Of a DNA stretch of 47,196 nucleotides, positions 17,574 to 29,735 are shown in pieces. Location: the NCBI GenBank assembly GCA_902543665.1, contig CACBZI010000002.1, forward strand, positions 1 through 47,196. Reading direction: 5' to 3'. The stretch's first letter is position 1. Each line of letters begins with the position of its first letter. The stretch is from an uncultured Pelagibacteraceae bacterium. Its GTDB lineage: Bacteria > Pseudomonadota > Alphaproteobacteria > Pelagibacterales > Pelagibacteraceae. Both the position numbers and the translations under genes were made by a program. The notes under the pieces were generated by a model. It had not been told where the DNA came from and ran no database searches. It saw nothing but the letters and a program-made list of their open reading frames with translations.

Positions 17574-18971
17574 ATGTCTAAAACTCTATACGATAAGATA
17601 TGGGAAAACCATCTTGTTCATGAACAAAGTGATGGAACATCATTAATTTATGTTGATAGGCATTTGGTCCATGAAGTTACAAGTCCCCAGGCTTTTGAAG
17701 GACTTAGATTGCAAAAAAGAAAAGTAAGACGACCAGAATTAACTCTTGCGGTACCGGATCATAATGTTCCTACAACTGATAGGTCTAAAGGTATAAATGA
17801 TGAAGACTCTAGAATACAAGTCGAAACATTAAGAAAAAATTGCAAAGACTTTGGAGTAGAACTTTTTGATGTTAATGATAAACGTCAAGGTATAGTCCAT
17901 ATTATAGGACCCGAACAAGGTTTCACTCAGCCAGGTACAGTAATAGTTTGTGGTGATAGTCATACAGCAACACATGGAGCTTTCGGAGCGTTAGCTTTTG
18001 GAATAGGAACATCTGAAGTTGAACATGTTCTTGCTACGCAAACTTTAATGCAGAAGAAATCAAAAAATTTAAGAATAAACGTGAATGGGAATTTACCAAA
18101 GGGTGTTACTGCAAAAGATGTAATATTAAAAATTATTGGTACGATTGGAACTGCGGGTGGAACTGGATATGTAGTTGAATTCGCTGGAGATGTGATCAAA
18201 AACTTAAGCATGGAAGAGAGAATGACTGTTTGTAATATGACTATTGAAGCTGGTGCTAGAGCGGGTTTAATTGAACCAGACGAAAAGACATTTAGTTATT
18301 TAAAAGGTAAAACCATGTCGCCTAAAGGAGAAAATTGGAATAAAGCCGTAGAATTTTGGAGGACCTTGTATTCAGACAAAGACTGCAAATTTGATAAAGA
18401 AATTAATATAGATGGGAAAAATATAGAACCATTGGTAACTTGGGGGACTTCGCCTCAAGACGTATCACCAGTTACTGGCATTGTGCCTGATCCTGAAAAC
18501 GAAAAAAATGAAGATAGAAAAATGGCAATGAAAAGATCTCTTGAATATATGGGTTTAAAAGCAAATACTAAAATTTCAGATATAAAAATTGATAAGATTT
18601 TTATTGGTAGTTGTACAAATGGAAGAATAGAGGATCTAAGATTGGCTGCCGATCTTTTGAAAGGTAAAAGGATTGCCGATAATGTTAGTGCAATGGTCGT
18701 ACCGGGATCTGGATTAGTTAAAGAGCAGGCAGAAAAAGAGGGATTAGATAAAATTTTTAAAAACGCAGGCTTTGAGTGGAGAGAACCCGGTTGTTCTATG
18801 TGTTTAGGAATGAATCCAGACCAATTAAAGCCGAAAGAAAGATGCGCATCAACATCAAATAGAAATTTTGAAGGCAGACAAGGTCGTGGTGGAAGAACAC
18901 ATCTAGTTAGTCCAGGTATGGCTATTGCCGCAGCAATTAAAGGGCGGTTAACAGACGTAAGAGAAATATAG
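17574..18971 (+). CDS. leuC: 3-isopropylmalate dehydratase large subunit
   Basis: Aconitase-family motifs [56 protein letters not shown]; adjacent leuD and leuB. Confidence 0.96.
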   Translation: MSKTLYDKIWENHLVHEQSDGTSLIYVDRHLVHEVTSPQAFEGLRLQKRKVRRPELTLAVPDHNVPTTDRSKGINDEDSRIQVETLRKNCKDFGVELFDVNDKRQGIVHIIGPEQGFTQPGTVIVCGDSHTATHGAFGALAFGIGTSEVEHVLATQTLMQKKSKNLRINVNGNLPKGVTAKDVILKIIGTIGTAGGTGYVVEFAGDVIKNLSMEERMTVCNMTIEAGARAGLIEPDEKTFSYLKGKTMSPKGENWNKAVEFWRTLYSDKDCKFDKEINIDGKNIEPLVTWGTSPQDVSPVTGIVPDPENEKNEDRKMAMKRSLEYMGLKANTKISDIKIDKIFIGSCTNGRIEDLRLAADLLKGKRIADNVSAMVVPGSGLVKEQAEKEGLDKIFKNAGFEWREPGCSMCLGMNPDQLKPKERCASTSNRNFEGRQGRGGRTHLVSPGMAIAAAIKGRLTDVREI

Positions 18972-18972
18972 A

Positions 18973-19581
18973 ATGGAAAAATTTAATAATTTAAAATCAA
19001 TACCATCATATTTATCATTACAAAATATTGATACTGATATGATTATCCCTAAGCAATTTTTAAAAACTATCAAAAGAACAGGTTTAGGAAAAAGTCTTTT
19101 CTATGAAATGCGATATGATGAAAACGGAAACAAAATTTCAGATTTTATTCTTAACAAAGAACCATATAACAAATCTAAAATTCTCTTAGCTGGCAAAAAT
19201 TTTGGATGCGGTTCATCCAGAGAACACGCCCCATGGGCCCTTTCTGATTTTGGTATAAAAAGCGTAATAAGCTCGAGTTTTGCAGATATTTTTTACAATA
19301 ATTGTTTTAAAAATGGAATTCTTCCAATTAAGATCGACGAAAAAATTGTCGTTGAGTTAGCCGAGTATTGTAAGAGGAAAGAAGTAATTGAAATAAGTTT
19401 AGAAAAGCAAGAAATAAAATATGGAAATAAAGTTACAAAGTTCGAACTAGATCCTTTTAAAAAGAAATGTTTGATGGAAGGACTAGATGATATAGCCCTC
19501 TCAATGGAAAAAATTTCTAAAATAGATGACTATGAAAAAAAATTACAAAATACAAAACCTTGGGTTTTAAATAATGCCTAA
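18973..19581 (+). CDS. leuD: 3-isopropylmalate dehydratase small subunit
   Basis: [22 protein letters not shown] and [18 protein letters not shown]. Confidence 0.96.
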   Translation: MEKFNNLKSIPSYLSLQNIDTDMIIPKQFLKTIKRTGLGKSLFYEMRYDENGNKISDFILNKEPYNKSKILLAGKNFGCGSSREHAPWALSDFGIKSVISSSFADIFYNNCFKNGILPIKIDEKIVVELAEYCKRKEVIEISLEKQEIKYGNKVTKFELDPFKKKCLMEGLDDIALSMEKISKIDDYEKKLQNTKPWVLNNA

Positions 19582-20674
19582 AACTAGGAAAATTTTACTT
19601 TTACCAGGTGATGGTATTGGTCCAGAGGTAATTGGTGAAGTAAGAAAAATACTAGATTGGATGAATAAAACAAAATCTTTAGATTTCGTTTTAAGCCAAG
19701 AGTTAATTGGAGGCGCATCTATCGATGCTAATAAAGTTCCAATTACAGATGAGGTTTTTTATAAATCTTTAGAGTCAGACGCTGTAATACTAGGTGCATG
19801 TGGTGGACCTAAATGGGATAACTTAGAATTTTCAAAAAAACCAGAGAGAGCTCTTTTAAAACTTAGAAAAGAATTAAAACTCTTTGCAAACTTGAGACCA
19901 GCAATTTGCTTTAAACAATTAGTTGACTCCTCAACGTTAAAACCAGAAATTGTATCAGGTTTAGACATAATGATAGTAAGAGAATTAACTGGTGGTATTT
20001 ATTTTGGTGAACCAAGAGGCATTGAACCAATGGAAAATAACCAAAGGAAAGGTGTTAACACTCACGCTTATACAACATCAGAAATTCATAGAATTGCCCG
20101 TGTAGCTTTTGATTTGGCAAAAAAAAGAAGAAACAAAGTTACATCATGTGAAAAATCAAATGTAATGGAAGCAGGCGTGTTATGGAGAGAAGAAGTTCAG
20201 GTTATAAAAGATAAAGAATTTAAAAAAGTTGAGCTAAATCACATGTTAGCCGATAATTGTGCCATGCAACTTTTAAGGTATCCAAAACAGTTCGATGTAA
20301 TATTAGCTGATAATTTGTTTGGTGATATGCTGTCTGATGAAGCTGCAATGTTAACTGGTTCGCTTGGACTTTTACCCTCTGCTTCGTTAGGTTCAAAAGA
20401 CAAAAACGGAAGAATAAGATCTCTTTACGAACCTGTTCACGGATCAGCTCCAGATATTGAAGGTAAAAACATAGCAAATCCAATAGCTACAATTTTAAGT
20501 TTATCAATGGCTTTAAGATATTCTTTAGATCTTAGTGAAGAAGCAGACCAAATTGATAAAGCAGTTCAAAGCGTTCTTGACGAAGGATTAAGAACTAAAG
20601 ATATAATGTCAAAAAATATGAAAGAGGTTTCCACAACTGACATGGGTGATGCAATTATTGCAAAATTGAAATAA
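19574..20674 (+). CDS. leuB: 3-isopropylmalate dehydrogenase
   Basis: [52 protein letters not shown]. Confidence 0.96.
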   Translation: MPKTRKILLLPGDGIGPEVIGEVRKILDWMNKTKSLDFVLSQELIGGASIDANKVPITDEVFYKSLESDAVILGACGGPKWDNLEFSKKPERALLKLRKELKLFANLRPAICFKQLVDSSTLKPEIVSGLDIMIVRELTGGIYFGEPRGIEPMENNQRKGVNTHAYTTSEIHRIARVAFDLAKKRRNKVTSCEKSNVMEAGVLWREEVQVIKDKEFKKVELNHMLADNCAMQLLRYPKQFDVILADNLFGDMLSDEAAMLTGSLGLLPSASLGSKDKNGRIRSLYEPVHGSAPDIEGKNIANPIATILSLSMALRYSLDLSEEADQIDKAVQSVLDEGLRTKDIMSKNMKEVSTTDMGDAIIAKLK

Positions 20675-20685
20675 AGTAAAACATT

Positions 20686-21678
20686 ATGAATTTTGCAATT
20701 ATTGGTGCCTCGGGAAATGTTGGAAGAAAAACAATTGAAATTTTAGAGAAATCTAAAATTAAAATCGACAACCTTTTTTTAGTAGCTTCTTCAAAAAGTG
20801 CCGGAAAAAAAATTAAATTTAGAAATAAAGAAATTGAGGTTGAAGTTTTAGAAAATTACGATTTTTCTAAAGCACAAATTACTTTTTTTGCAGCAGGAAG
20901 TAAGATCGCAAAAGAATGGGCTCCAAAAGCATCAAAAAAAACTATAATAATTGACAACTCAAGTTATTTTAGAATGCAAAAAGATGTTCCACTTGTTGTT
21001 TCAGAAGTTAATCCTGAAGCTCTTGATAAACATAACAATATTATTTCAAACCCAAACTGCTCGACAATGCAAATGGTTTTAGCATTAAAACCTTTACATG
21101 ATGAGTACAAAATCAAAAGAGTAGTAGTCTCAACTTACCAAGCTGTATCTGGTGCTGGCAAAGCGTCAATGGATGAGCTATTCGATCAATCAAAAAAATA
21201 TTTAGAGGGAAAAAAAATTAACACTAAAAACTTTACGAAACAAATAGCATTTAATTTAATACCTCACATCGACGTTTTTGAAAAAGATGGGTACACAAAA
21301 GAGGAATTGAAAATGACTAATGAGACAAAAAAAATTTTAGATAACGAAATTGAAGTTACAGCAACGTGCGTAAGGGTTCCTGTGAGAACAGGGCATTCAG
21401 AGTCAATTAATATTGAATTTGAAAACCTTTATGATTTTGAAAATATAATTAAGATTCTTCAAACAGCTCCTGGATGCAAAGTTGTTGATGAAAGAAAAGA
21501 TGGTGGTTATATAACTCCCTTAGAAGCCGAAGGCGACTATACAACTTTTATCTCTAGGATAAGAAAGGACAATTCCAATATTAAAGCTATCAATTTGTGG
21601 GTAGTTTCTGATAATTTATTAAAAGGAGCGGCTTTAAATACAGTTCAAATAGCAGAGAGTTTGATGAAAAAATTATAA
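20686..21678 (+). CDS. asd: Aspartate-semialdehyde dehydrogenase
   Basis: IIGASGNVGRKTIEIL, NPNCSTMQMVLALKPLHD (catalytic Cys), RVPVRTGHSESI. Confidence 0.94.
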   Translation: MNFAIIGASGNVGRKTIEILEKSKIKIDNLFLVASSKSAGKKIKFRNKEIEVEVLENYDFSKAQITFFAAGSKIAKEWAPKASKKTIIIDNSSYFRMQKDVPLVVSEVNPEALDKHNNIISNPNCSTMQMVLALKPLHDEYKIKRVVVSTYQAVSGAGKASMDELFDQSKKYLEGKKINTKNFTKQIAFNLIPHIDVFEKDGYTKEELKMTNETKKILDNEIEVTATCVRVPVRTGHSESINIEFENLYDFENIIKILQTAPGCKVVDERKDGGYITPLEAEGDYTTFISRIRKDNSNIKAINLWVVSDNLLKGAALNTVQIAESLMKKL

Positions 21679-21698
21679 CTTTGGTTTATAAATTAAGC

Positions 21699-22082
21699 AT
21701 GGAAAATAATAATCCCCTTAGTCCTCACCTTCAAATTTACAAATGGCAAATTTCCTCTTTACTATCTATTACTCATAGAATAGTTGGTGTAATCAATTTT
21801 TTTGCAATGATTTTAATTTGTGTTTGGGCAATATTTATAATTTTTGGTCAAAATAATTATTCAGCTGTAAATATTTTTTTAAATACAAGTTTTGGAAAAT
21901 TTATTGTTATTTCCTTGTGTTGGACTTTTAGCTTTCACATTTTAAATGAATTAAGACATTTAGTTTGGGATGCTGGGTATGGGTTTGATTTAAAAGTAGC
22001 AAAAATTACAGGTATGATTACTTTCATTGGTTCATTTGTATTAACAATTTTATTTTATATATTAGGGAGAAATTTTTTTTAA
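21699..22082 (+). CDS. sdhC: Succinate dehydrogenase cytochrome b556 subunit
   Basis: NPLSPHLQIYKWQISSLLSITHRIVG signature, three TM segments; ATG at 21699 preferred over TTG at 21681. Confidence 0.92.
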   Translation: MENNNPLSPHLQIYKWQISSLLSITHRIVGVINFFAMILICVWAIFIIFGQNNYSAVNIFLNTSFGKFIVISLCWTFSFHILNELRHLVWDAGYGFDLKVAKITGMITFIGSFVLTILFYILGRNFF

Positions 22083-22409
22083 ATGCATAAATCTACAAAA
22101 AAGTGGCTTTTCACAAAAATTAGCTCATTAATTTTGATTCCATTAATGGCTTGGTTCTTGTTAAATTTTGTTTCAATTTATGATAAGAATCATTCTCAAA
22201 TAACAAACTTTTTTTTTGAACAACCGTCAAAAATATTATTTTCAGTATTCATTGTAATTGCTTTCTTTTTTTCAGCACTGACAATAAGTGAGATTTTTGA
22301 GGACTATTTACATGACGAGAAAATCAAAAATGTCGCAAATAAAGCACTATATTTATTTGCTATAACAATTCCATTATTAACAATTTTAAGTATATATATT
22401 CTTAATTAA
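22083..22409 (+). CDS. sdhD: Succinate dehydrogenase membrane anchor subunit
   Basis: 108-aa three-TM protein between sdhC and sdhA. Confidence 0.85.
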   Translation: MHKSTKKWLFTKISSLILIPLMAWFLLNFVSIYDKNHSQITNFFFEQPSKILFSVFIVIAFFFSALTISEIFEDYLHDEKIKNVANKALYLFAITIPLLTILSIYILN

Positions 22410-24185
22410 ATGAGCGCATATAAAGTTATAGATCACGAATACGATGTTGTAGTTCTTGGAGCTGGTGGGTCAGGCTTACGAGCTGCGGTTGGATTATCGG
22501 AAGCAGGTTTAAAAACTGCTTGTATATCAAAAGTTTTTCCAACTCGAAGCCACACATCAGCAGCTCAAGGAGGTATTTCTGCAGCTTTAGGAAACATGGG
22601 TGAAGATGATTGGAGATGGCACATGTACGATACGGTAAAAGGCTCTGACTGGCTTGGAGACCAAGATGCTATTGAGTATTTGTGCAAAGAGGCACCAAGA
22701 GCAGTAGTTGAATTAGAGAGATATGGTGTCCCTTTTAGTAGAACAGACGATGGAAAAATTTATCAAAGACCTTTTGGTGGCATGACAAAAAATTATGGTA
22801 ACGGCACAGCACAAAGAACATGTGCAGCTGCTGATAGAACAGGTCATGCAATTTTACATACATTGTACGGACAAGCATTAAAACAAAATACTGAATTTTT
22901 TATTGAGTACTTTGCTTTAGATTTAATTATGAAAAATGGCGAATGTAAGGGAGTGATTGCTTGGAATTTAACAGATGGGACAATTCATAGATTTAGATCA
23001 CACATTACTATAATTGCAACTGGAGGGTACGGTAAAGTTTATTATTCAGCTACATCCGCTCATACTTGTACAGGTGACGGTAACGCTATGGTTTTAAGAG
23101 CTGGTTTGCCTTTGCAGGATATGGAATTTGTTCAGTTTCATCCCACTGGGATTTATGGAGTAGGCTGTCTAATAACAGAAGGTGTTAGAGGTGAAGGTGG
23201 ATTTTTAGTTAATGGTAAAGGAGAAAGATTCATGGAAAGATATGCTCCTAATGCAAAAGATTTAGCATCTCGAGACGTTGTCAGCCGATCTATGGAAATG
23301 GAAATAAACGAAGGAAGAGGTGTTGGAAAAAATAAAGATCATATAAATCTTCATTTAGATCACATAGATAAAAAAGTTATAGATGAGAGACTTCCAGGAA
23401 TTTCAGAGGCTGCTAAAACATTTGCTAATGTGGACGTAAGTAAAGAACCAATTCCAGTTGTGCCAACAGTGCACTATAATATGGGAGGTATCCCAACAAA
23501 TTATAAGGCTGAGGTTTTAACACTCAATGGATCTGAAAAAACTGTTCCTGGTTTAATGGCAATAGGAGAAGCAGCCTGCGTTTCAGTTCATGGCGCGAAT
23601 AGGTTGGGCTCTAATTCTCTTATAGACCTAGTTGTATTTGGTAGAGCTGCAGCTAAAAGAGCGGCTGAAATCGTAAAACCAGGGGCTACACATGAAGAGG
23701 TGTCAAATTCGGAAACAGATAAATGTTTGCAAAGATTTGATAAAATTAGAAATTCAAACGGATCTACAAAAACATCAGAGCTGAGATTACAAATGCAGAA
23801 AACAATGCAGTCAAAATGCGCTGTATTTAGAACAGAAAAAACTTTAAAAGAAGGCGTAAATCAAATTAGGGAGCCCTACGAAGGTATGAGCGATATTTCT
23901 GTTAAAGATAAATCTTTGCTATTTAATACTGATTTAGTAGAAACTTTGGAATTTGACAATTTGATAAGCCAAGCATTAACTACTATGGATTCGGCTTACA
24001 ATAGAAAGGAAAGTAGAGGGGCGCACGCTAGAGAAGACTTTACAAAAAGAGATGACAAAAATTTTATGAAACATACTTTGGCTTGGCAAAATGGAAACAA
24101 AGTAGAAATAAAATATAGAGATGTTCATTCTAGAACTCTAACAAATGATGTTCAATATTTTCCACCTAAGGAGAGAGTTTATTAA
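22410..24185 (+). CDS. sdhA: Succinate dehydrogenase flavoprotein subunit
   Basis: FAD motif [48 protein letters not shown]. Confidence 0.97.
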   Translation: MSAYKVIDHEYDVVVLGAGGSGLRAAVGLSEAGLKTACISKVFPTRSHTSAAQGGISAALGNMGEDDWRWHMYDTVKGSDWLGDQDAIEYLCKEAPRAVVELERYGVPFSRTDDGKIYQRPFGGMTKNYGNGTAQRTCAAADRTGHAILHTLYGQALKQNTEFFIEYFALDLIMKNGECKGVIAWNLTDGTIHRFRSHITIIATGGYGKVYYSATSAHTCTGDGNAMVLRAGLPLQDMEFVQFHPTGIYGVGCLITEGVRGEGGFLVNGKGERFMERYAPNAKDLASRDVVSRSMEMEINEGRGVGKNKDHINLHLDHIDKKVIDERLPGISEAAKTFANVDVSKEPIPVVPTVHYNMGGIPTNYKAEVLTLNGSEKTVPGLMAIGEAACVSVHGANRLGSNSLIDLVVFGRAAAKRAAEIVKPGATHEEVSNSETDKCLQRFDKIRNSNGSTKTSELRLQMQKTMQSKCAVFRTEKTLKEGVNQIREPYEGMSDISVKDKSLLFNTDLVETLEFDNLISQALTTMDSAYNRKESRGAHAREDFTKRDDKNFMKHTLAWQNGNKVEIKYRDVHSRTLTNDVQYFPPKERVY

Positions 24186-24187
24186 CA

Positions 24188-24964
24188 ATGGCACAATTTA
24201 GCCTACCACAAAATTCTAAAATTGAGGTAGGTAATTACTTCAAAGATAAAACCAACTCTAAAAATCTAAGAAAAATAAATGTATATAGATGGGATCCTTC
24301 GACAGGGAAAAACCCAAGGATTGATACATTTGAAGTCGATATGGATAATTGTGGTCCGAAAGTTTTAGATATTTTATTTAAGATTAAAAATGAAATAGAC
24401 CCATCATTAACTTTCAGGAGGTCTTGTGCTCATGGCGTTTGTGGGTCTTGTGCAATGAATATTGATGGCGTTAATGGTCTAGCATGTATTAAATCTCACT
24501 CAGATATTAATGGAGATCTTAATATATACCCTTTACCGCATTTAAAAGTAGTGAAAGATTTAATTGGAGATTTAACCACTTTATATAAACAATATGAGTC
24601 TATTCAACCTTGGTTAAAAGTTGATCAAACTGGCCAAGAGAAAACAGAACTAAAACAATCACAAAAAGATAGAGAAAAATTGGATGGATATTACGAATGT
24701 ATCTTATGTGCTTGTTGTTCTACATCTTGCCCGAGTTACTGGTGGAATGGTGATAAGTATCTAGGACCAGCAGTGTTGTTGCAGGCATATCGTTGGATTA
24801 ACGATAGTAGAGATGGTGATAAAAAAGAAAGACTTAAGAAAGTTGCTGATGAATTGAAGCTATATAGATGTCATACCATAATGAATTGCACTAATTCTTG
24901 TCCGAAAGGCCTTAATCCTGCAAAAGCTATCGGCTCCATTAAAAAAATGCTTGCAACAAGCTAA
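24188..24964 (+). CDS. sdhB: Succinate dehydrogenase iron-sulfur subunit
   Basis: [52 protein letters not shown]. Confidence 0.97.
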   Translation: MAQFSLPQNSKIEVGNYFKDKTNSKNLRKINVYRWDPSTGKNPRIDTFEVDMDNCGPKVLDILFKIKNEIDPSLTFRRSCAHGVCGSCAMNIDGVNGLACIKSHSDINGDLNIYPLPHLKVVKDLIGDLTTLYKQYESIQPWLKVDQTGQEKTELKQSQKDREKLDGYYECILCACCSTSCPSYWWNGDKYLGPAVLLQAYRWINDSRDGDKKERLKKVADELKLYRCHTIMNCTNSCPKGLNPAKAIGSIKKMLATS

Positions 24965-24987
24965 AAGCTTATTTATTCAATTACAAC

Positions 24988-26481
24988 ATGAAAACAATTC
25001 ATCATTTTGTTAATGGAAAAAAATTTTCTGGAGAGTCTAAAAGAGTTAGCAAAGTCTTTAATCCAGCAACAGGTGAACAAAGTGCAGAAGTTCGATTAGC
25101 AACGGTCAAAGATGTTAACGATGCTGTTGAAAATGCAAAAAAAGCGTTCGGTAGCTGGGCTAACAAACCTCCATTGCAAAGAGCAAGAGTAATGTTTAAA
25201 TTTAAAGAGTTGATAGAGAAAAATGCAGATGAATTAACGAAGATAATAGTTTCAGAGCACGGAAAAGTTTATGAAGACGCAAAAGGATCACTCACAAGAG
25301 GTTTAGAAGTTGTAGAATACGCTTGTGGTATACCCCAAATGTTAAAAGGTGAATTTACAGAAAATGTAGGCACAAATGTTGACAGTTGGTCAGTAAGACA
25401 GCCTTTAGGAGTTTGTGCAGGTATAACACCATTTAATTTTCCAGCGATGGTTCCAATGTGGATGTTCCCTATGGCGATAGCATGTGGTAATACTTTTGTG
25501 CTTAAACCTTCAGAGAAAGACCCTTCTTGCGCTATCAGATTAGCTGAACTTTTAAAAGATGCTGGTCTACCAGACGGAGTTTTTAATGTGGTTAATGGGG
25601 ATAAAGAAGCGGTGGATGCTTTGATTAGCAATAAAGACGTCGTAGCAATCAGTTTTGTTGGGTCAACGCCTATAGCAAAATATATTTATGAGAATTGTGC
25701 AAAAAATGAAAAAAGAGTTCAGGCTCTTGGTGGAGCAAAAAATCATTGTGTTGTGATGCCTGATTGTGATCTTAATCAGGCTGTAAATGGTCTAATGGGT
25801 GCTGCTTATGGATCAGCAGGTGAAAGGTGTATGGCTCAATCAGTTGCAGTAGCAGTAGGAGGCATAGGCGACAAACTAGTAAACGCTTTAGCTAAAAAAG
25901 TAGAGACATTAAAAGTTGGTCCAGGTATGGATAAACAATCAGAAATGGGTCCACTCGTTACAAAAGAGCATTTATCAAAAGTAAAAAGCTACGTGGACAT
26001 TGGAGTTAAAGAAGGAGCAAAGTTGGTAGTTGATGGTAGAAACTTTAAATTACAAGGTTACGAAAATGGATACTATATAGGTGGCTGCTTATTTGACAAA
26101 GTAACAAAAAATATGAAAATTTATAAGGAAGAAATTTTTGGTCCTGTTTTATCTGTAGTAAGAGCTAAAGATTTTGATGAGGCACTAAAGTTGGTTAATG
26201 ATCATGAATTTGGAAATGGTGTAAGTATTTTTACTAGAGATGGAGACTCAGGAAGAACATTTGCTAGTAAGGCAAAAATTGGAATGGTAGGTATAAATAT
26301 ACCTATTCCAGTTCCAATGGCTTTTCATAGCTTTGGAGGATGGAAAAGGTCTTTATTCGGAGATCAACACATGCATGGACCTGAAGGAGTAAGATTTTAT
26401 ACAAAACTTAAAACAATTACATCTAGGTGGCCATCAGGTTTAAGATCTGACCCAGAGTTTGTGATGCCAACAATGAAATAA
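24988..26481 (+). CDS. mmsA: Methylmalonate-semialdehyde dehydrogenase (acylating)
   Basis: GVCAGITPFNFPAMVPMWMFPMAIACGNTFVLKPSEKDP, catalytic Cys in GSAGERCMAQS, FGGWKRSLFGD. Confidence 0.93.
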   Translation: MKTIHHFVNGKKFSGESKRVSKVFNPATGEQSAEVRLATVKDVNDAVENAKKAFGSWANKPPLQRARVMFKFKELIEKNADELTKIIVSEHGKVYEDAKGSLTRGLEVVEYACGIPQMLKGEFTENVGTNVDSWSVRQPLGVCAGITPFNFPAMVPMWMFPMAIACGNTFVLKPSEKDPSCAIRLAELLKDAGLPDGVFNVVNGDKEAVDALISNKDVVAISFVGSTPIAKYIYENCAKNEKRVQALGGAKNHCVVMPDCDLNQAVNGLMGAAYGSAGERCMAQSVAVAVGGIGDKLVNALAKKVETLKVGPGMDKQSEMGPLVTKEHLSKVKSYVDIGVKEGAKLVVDGRNFKLQGYENGYYIGGCLFDKVTKNMKIYKEEIFGPVLSVVRAKDFDEALKLVNDHEFGNGVSIFTRDGDSGRTFASKAKIGMVGINIPIPVPMAFHSFGGWKRSLFGDQHMHGPEGVRFYTKLKTITSRWPSGLRSDPEFVMPTMK

Positions 26482-26494
26482 ATATCAATAATAT

Positions 26495-27457
26495 ATGAAT
26501 AAAAAAATTACTTTAGTAGGAGCAGGACAAATAGGTGGTACACTCGCTCATTTAATAGCTTTAAAAGAACTAGGAGATGTCGTTTTGTTTGATGTAGCAT
26601 CGGGCCTAGCTAAAGGTAAAGCTTTAGATATAGCTCAATCTTCTCCAATAAGTAATTTTAATATTAATTTAATTGGGACTGATAATTATGAAGATACAAA
26701 AAATTCTGATGTAATTATAATAACTGCTGGAATGCCAAGAAAACCAGGCATGTCTAGGGATGATCTCCTTGGAATAAATCTTAAAATAATTAAGCAGGTA
26801 GCTGAAGGAATAAAAAATACTTCTCCAAATGCATTTGTAATTTGTATTACTAACCCTTTAGATGTCATAGTAATGGCTTTACAAAAATATTCAGGTTTAC
26901 CTAAAAATAAAGTTGTTGGTATGGCCGGGATTTTAGACTCCTCAAGGTTTATCTATTTCTTATCAAAAGAATTAAAAGTTCCAGTTAAAAAAATAAAATC
27001 ATTTGTTTTAGGAGGTCATGGAGATAGCATGGTAGCAATGCTAAACTCTACAGAAGTTAATGGAAAAAAAATAAATGATTATGTAAAAACTGGAAAACTA
27101 TCAAAACAAAAACTAGATGAAATTGTGCAAAGAACTAAAAAAGGAGGCGCCGAGATAGTTAAATATCTTGAGAAAGGCTCAGCCTTTTATGCACCTGCAG
27201 CCTCTGGAGTTGAGATGGCTGAAAGTTATTTGAATGATCAAAAAAAACAATTGCCTTGTGCAGTCAACTTGAACGGTGAATATGGCGTTAAAAACTTATA
27301 CGCTGGTGTTCCAGTAATAATTGGGAAAAATGGTGTTGAAAAAATAATAGAACTCAAATTATCTGAAGAAGAAAGAAACTATTTTGAAAATTCAATTAAA
27401 TCAGTAAAAGAATTGTTTGATGCAGCTGCAATAATTGATCCAACATTGTCACTATAA
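26495..27457 (+). CDS. mdh: Malate dehydrogenase (LDH-like type)
   Basis: [60 protein letters not shown] (catalytic His). Confidence 0.95.
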   Translation: MNKKITLVGAGQIGGTLAHLIALKELGDVVLFDVASGLAKGKALDIAQSSPISNFNINLIGTDNYEDTKNSDVIIITAGMPRKPGMSRDDLLGINLKIIKQVAEGIKNTSPNAFVICITNPLDVIVMALQKYSGLPKNKVVGMAGILDSSRFIYFLSKELKVPVKKIKSFVLGGHGDSMVAMLNSTEVNGKKINDYVKTGKLSKQKLDEIVQRTKKGGAEIVKYLEKGSAFYAPAASGVEMAESYLNDQKKQLPCAVNLNGEYGVKNLYAGVPVIIGKNGVEKIIELKLSEEERNYFENSIKSVKELFDAAAIIDPTLSL

Positions 27458-28132
27458 TTTTTTAAGTATATATAAAATATTTTTTCCATATCGGTAAAAA
27501 AAGATTTTATCTAAAATGATAGAAATAGGTGTAAAAATTTTGTCCCAAATTAAAATTTTTATTTTAGATGGATACGTTTCACCACTAAAAAAAATTTTAT
27601 TAAGATAATATAAAAAATAACCCATTGAGTCTAAAAATAATAATTTTTTAGTTAAAGATCCTTCAATAAAAATTTTCTTAAAAAAATCTATTTCATATCT
27701 TTTAAAATGGCCAACAGCTTCATCAAATTTTGAAAATAATTTATTATGTGCAGGCACAAGAATTATTAAGTGCCCACCTTTATTTAGTTTTTTGTAAGCG
27801 TTAACGATTTCATTTTTATCATCAGCAATGTGTTCTAGGACATTTAGATACATTATAGTATCATATGTTTCGTTTAAATCTTTAATGGTATTATTTGTAA
27901 AATTAAAATTTGTATTAGCAAATTTATTTTTTATTTTTGATAAATTATCTTCGTCTATTTCGCTTAATGTTATTTTTGAAGGTATATGCATGTAATTGTT
28001 TGTAAAACTACCTATTCCAGCCCCAACTTCTAGCACATTCCCTTTAATGAATTTTTTTATTAAGAGAAACACGTATTTTCTCCAAATTGTGGCTTTATCA
28101 AAATTGTCTAATTCTGCACCCGGATATTTCAT
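27452..28132 (-). CDS. SAM-dependent methyltransferase, class I (type 11/12-like)
   Basis: [15 protein letters not shown] motif [26 protein letters not shown]. Confidence 0.85.
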   Translation of the reverse strand: MKYPGAELDNFDKATIWRKYVFLLIKKFIKGNVLEVGAGIGSFTNNYMHIPSKITLSEIDEDNLSKIKNKFANTNFNFTNNTIKDLNETYDTIMYLNVLEHIADDKNEIVNAYKKLNKGGHLIILVPAHNKLFSKFDEAVGHFKRYEIDFFKKIFIEGSLTKKLLFLDSMGYFLYYLNKIFFSGETYPSKIKILIWDKIFTPISIILDKIFFYRYGKNILYILKKL

Positions 28133-28165
28133 TTTATTGTTGTCAAAAAATTGTTAAGCTTATCT

Positions 28166-29710
28166 ATGAAAAAACAAGAAATTTTTAACATTTTAATAAT
28201 ATTTATATTCTCTTTTTCAGCAAATTACTATTATGGTTCAATTGGCGTTTTTCCTATTGATACATTTGCTTTTTTTGATTCTGCAAATTTTATTAACAAA
28301 GGTTTTTTGCCAGTCAGAGATTATTGGACAGCTAATGGTTTCTTTGTAGATATTTTACAGTCTTTTTTATTTAAGCTATTTGGAGTAAACTGGATTACAT
28401 ACCTACTACATTCCTCTTTATTAAATTTTTTTTTATCATTTGCTACTTATAAATTCTTAATCTTTAAGGGCCTTAGCTTTAAAAGCTCTCTATTTTATAG
28501 CGTTTCTGTTTCAATTTTAGCTTACCCATCATCAGGCGTACCATTTCCTGATCATCACTCTCTTATTCTTTCTGTCATTTCTATGTATGTTCTAATATAT
28601 TCTTATGAAAAAAAATCGAACATTTTTTTTTCTGTTTCTTTAATTTTTTTATTTTTTGCTTTTTTGAGCAAACAAACGCCAGCAGGATTATTTATTATTT
28701 TGGTAGCGGGATACGTTTTTTTATATTCAATTAGTTTGAAAAATACTTTATTTATAAAAAATTTTATTATCACTTCTTTTGTATTTATTCTTTTACTAAT
28801 AATTTTTCTTTTATTAAGTAAAACTGGAATTAAAAATTTTTTAATTCAATATATTTTATTTCCTATTACTATTGGCGAAGAAAGATCTTTAGATTTAACA
28901 ATAAATTCATTTATTTCTAGTTTATTAGGTGAATTTAAATTTTTTTTAGTAGTAATCTTAATTATTATTTTTCAATTATTATCAAAAAAAAATAAAAATA
29001 GATTTATATTAGATCAAACAAATATATTTTTTTTAATTTTAATTTTCATATCATTGATCAATCAAGAAATTATGAAAAATCAAAATATGATATTTTTTTT
29101 ACTTCCTATTTCGTTTGGCATTATCCACAGCAATCATAAATTTTTCAAAGATTTAAAAAGGAAAGTATTTATATTTTCTGTAATTTTATTAAATGCTTTT
29201 GTGACACTTAAATATCATGAAAGATTTAATTTAGATAGAAAGTTTATGGATTTACAAAATATAGATAAATCACAATATATTTCTGGAGAAGAAATCTCAA
29301 AAAAACTAAAAGGTTTAAAATGGGTTTCGTTAGAAAATCAAACATATTTAAAAGATGAAATTCTTTTGCTTAAAGACTCAATCGAGTATTTAAAAAAAAA
29401 CAAAGATAACAGTATTATTATTTCTTATTATCAATTCATAAATTCAGAGATTGAAAATAATATCTACTCCCCAAATAGATGGTATACGGATGATGGAGTT
29501 AGCTACCCAAAATATGGTAATAAATATCACGAATACTATGTAAATTTTTACAAAAATAAGTTAGATGAACATAAAGTAAAAAATATTTACACAATTCTAC
29601 CTCTAGACCAAAAGACATTTAATTTCGTTTTAAAAAGTGATTGTTACAAATCCTTTAAGATAAATAAGTTACTTTTAAAGCATGAGATACTTAAATGTTT
29701 TGCAAATTAA
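28166..29710 (+). CDS. Polytopic membrane protein, possibly GT-C fold glycosyltransferase (PMT/ArnT-like), with C-terminal soluble region
   Basis: Many hydrophobic segments; first-loop PIDTFAFFDSANFINKGFLPVRDYWTANG resembles PMT_2-type proteins; neighbours a methyltransferase. ATG at 28166 preferred over TTG at 28151. Confidence 0.6.
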   Translation: MKKQEIFNILIIFIFSFSANYYYGSIGVFPIDTFAFFDSANFINKGFLPVRDYWTANGFFVDILQSFLFKLFGVNWITYLLHSSLLNFFLSFATYKFLIFKGLSFKSSLFYSVSVSILAYPSSGVPFPDHHSLILSVISMYVLIYSYEKKSNIFFSVSLIFLFFAFLSKQTPAGLFIILVAGYVFLYSISLKNTLFIKNFIITSFVFILLLIIFLLLSKTGIKNFLIQYILFPITIGEERSLDLTINSFISSLLGEFKFFLVVILIIIFQLLSKKNKNRFILDQTNIFFLILIFISLINQEIMKNQNMIFFLLPISFGIIHSNHKFFKDLKRKVFIFSVILLNAFVTLKYHERFNLDRKFMDLQNIDKSQYISGEEISKKLKGLKWVSLENQTYLKDEILLLKDSIEYLKKNKDNSIIISYYQFINSEIENNIYSPNRWYTDDGVSYPKYGNKYHEYYVNFYKNKLDEHKVKNIYTILPLDQKTFNFVLKSDCYKSFKINKLLLKHEILKCFAN

Positions 29711-29735
29711 AAATAATCATTTATAAATTCTTCAA

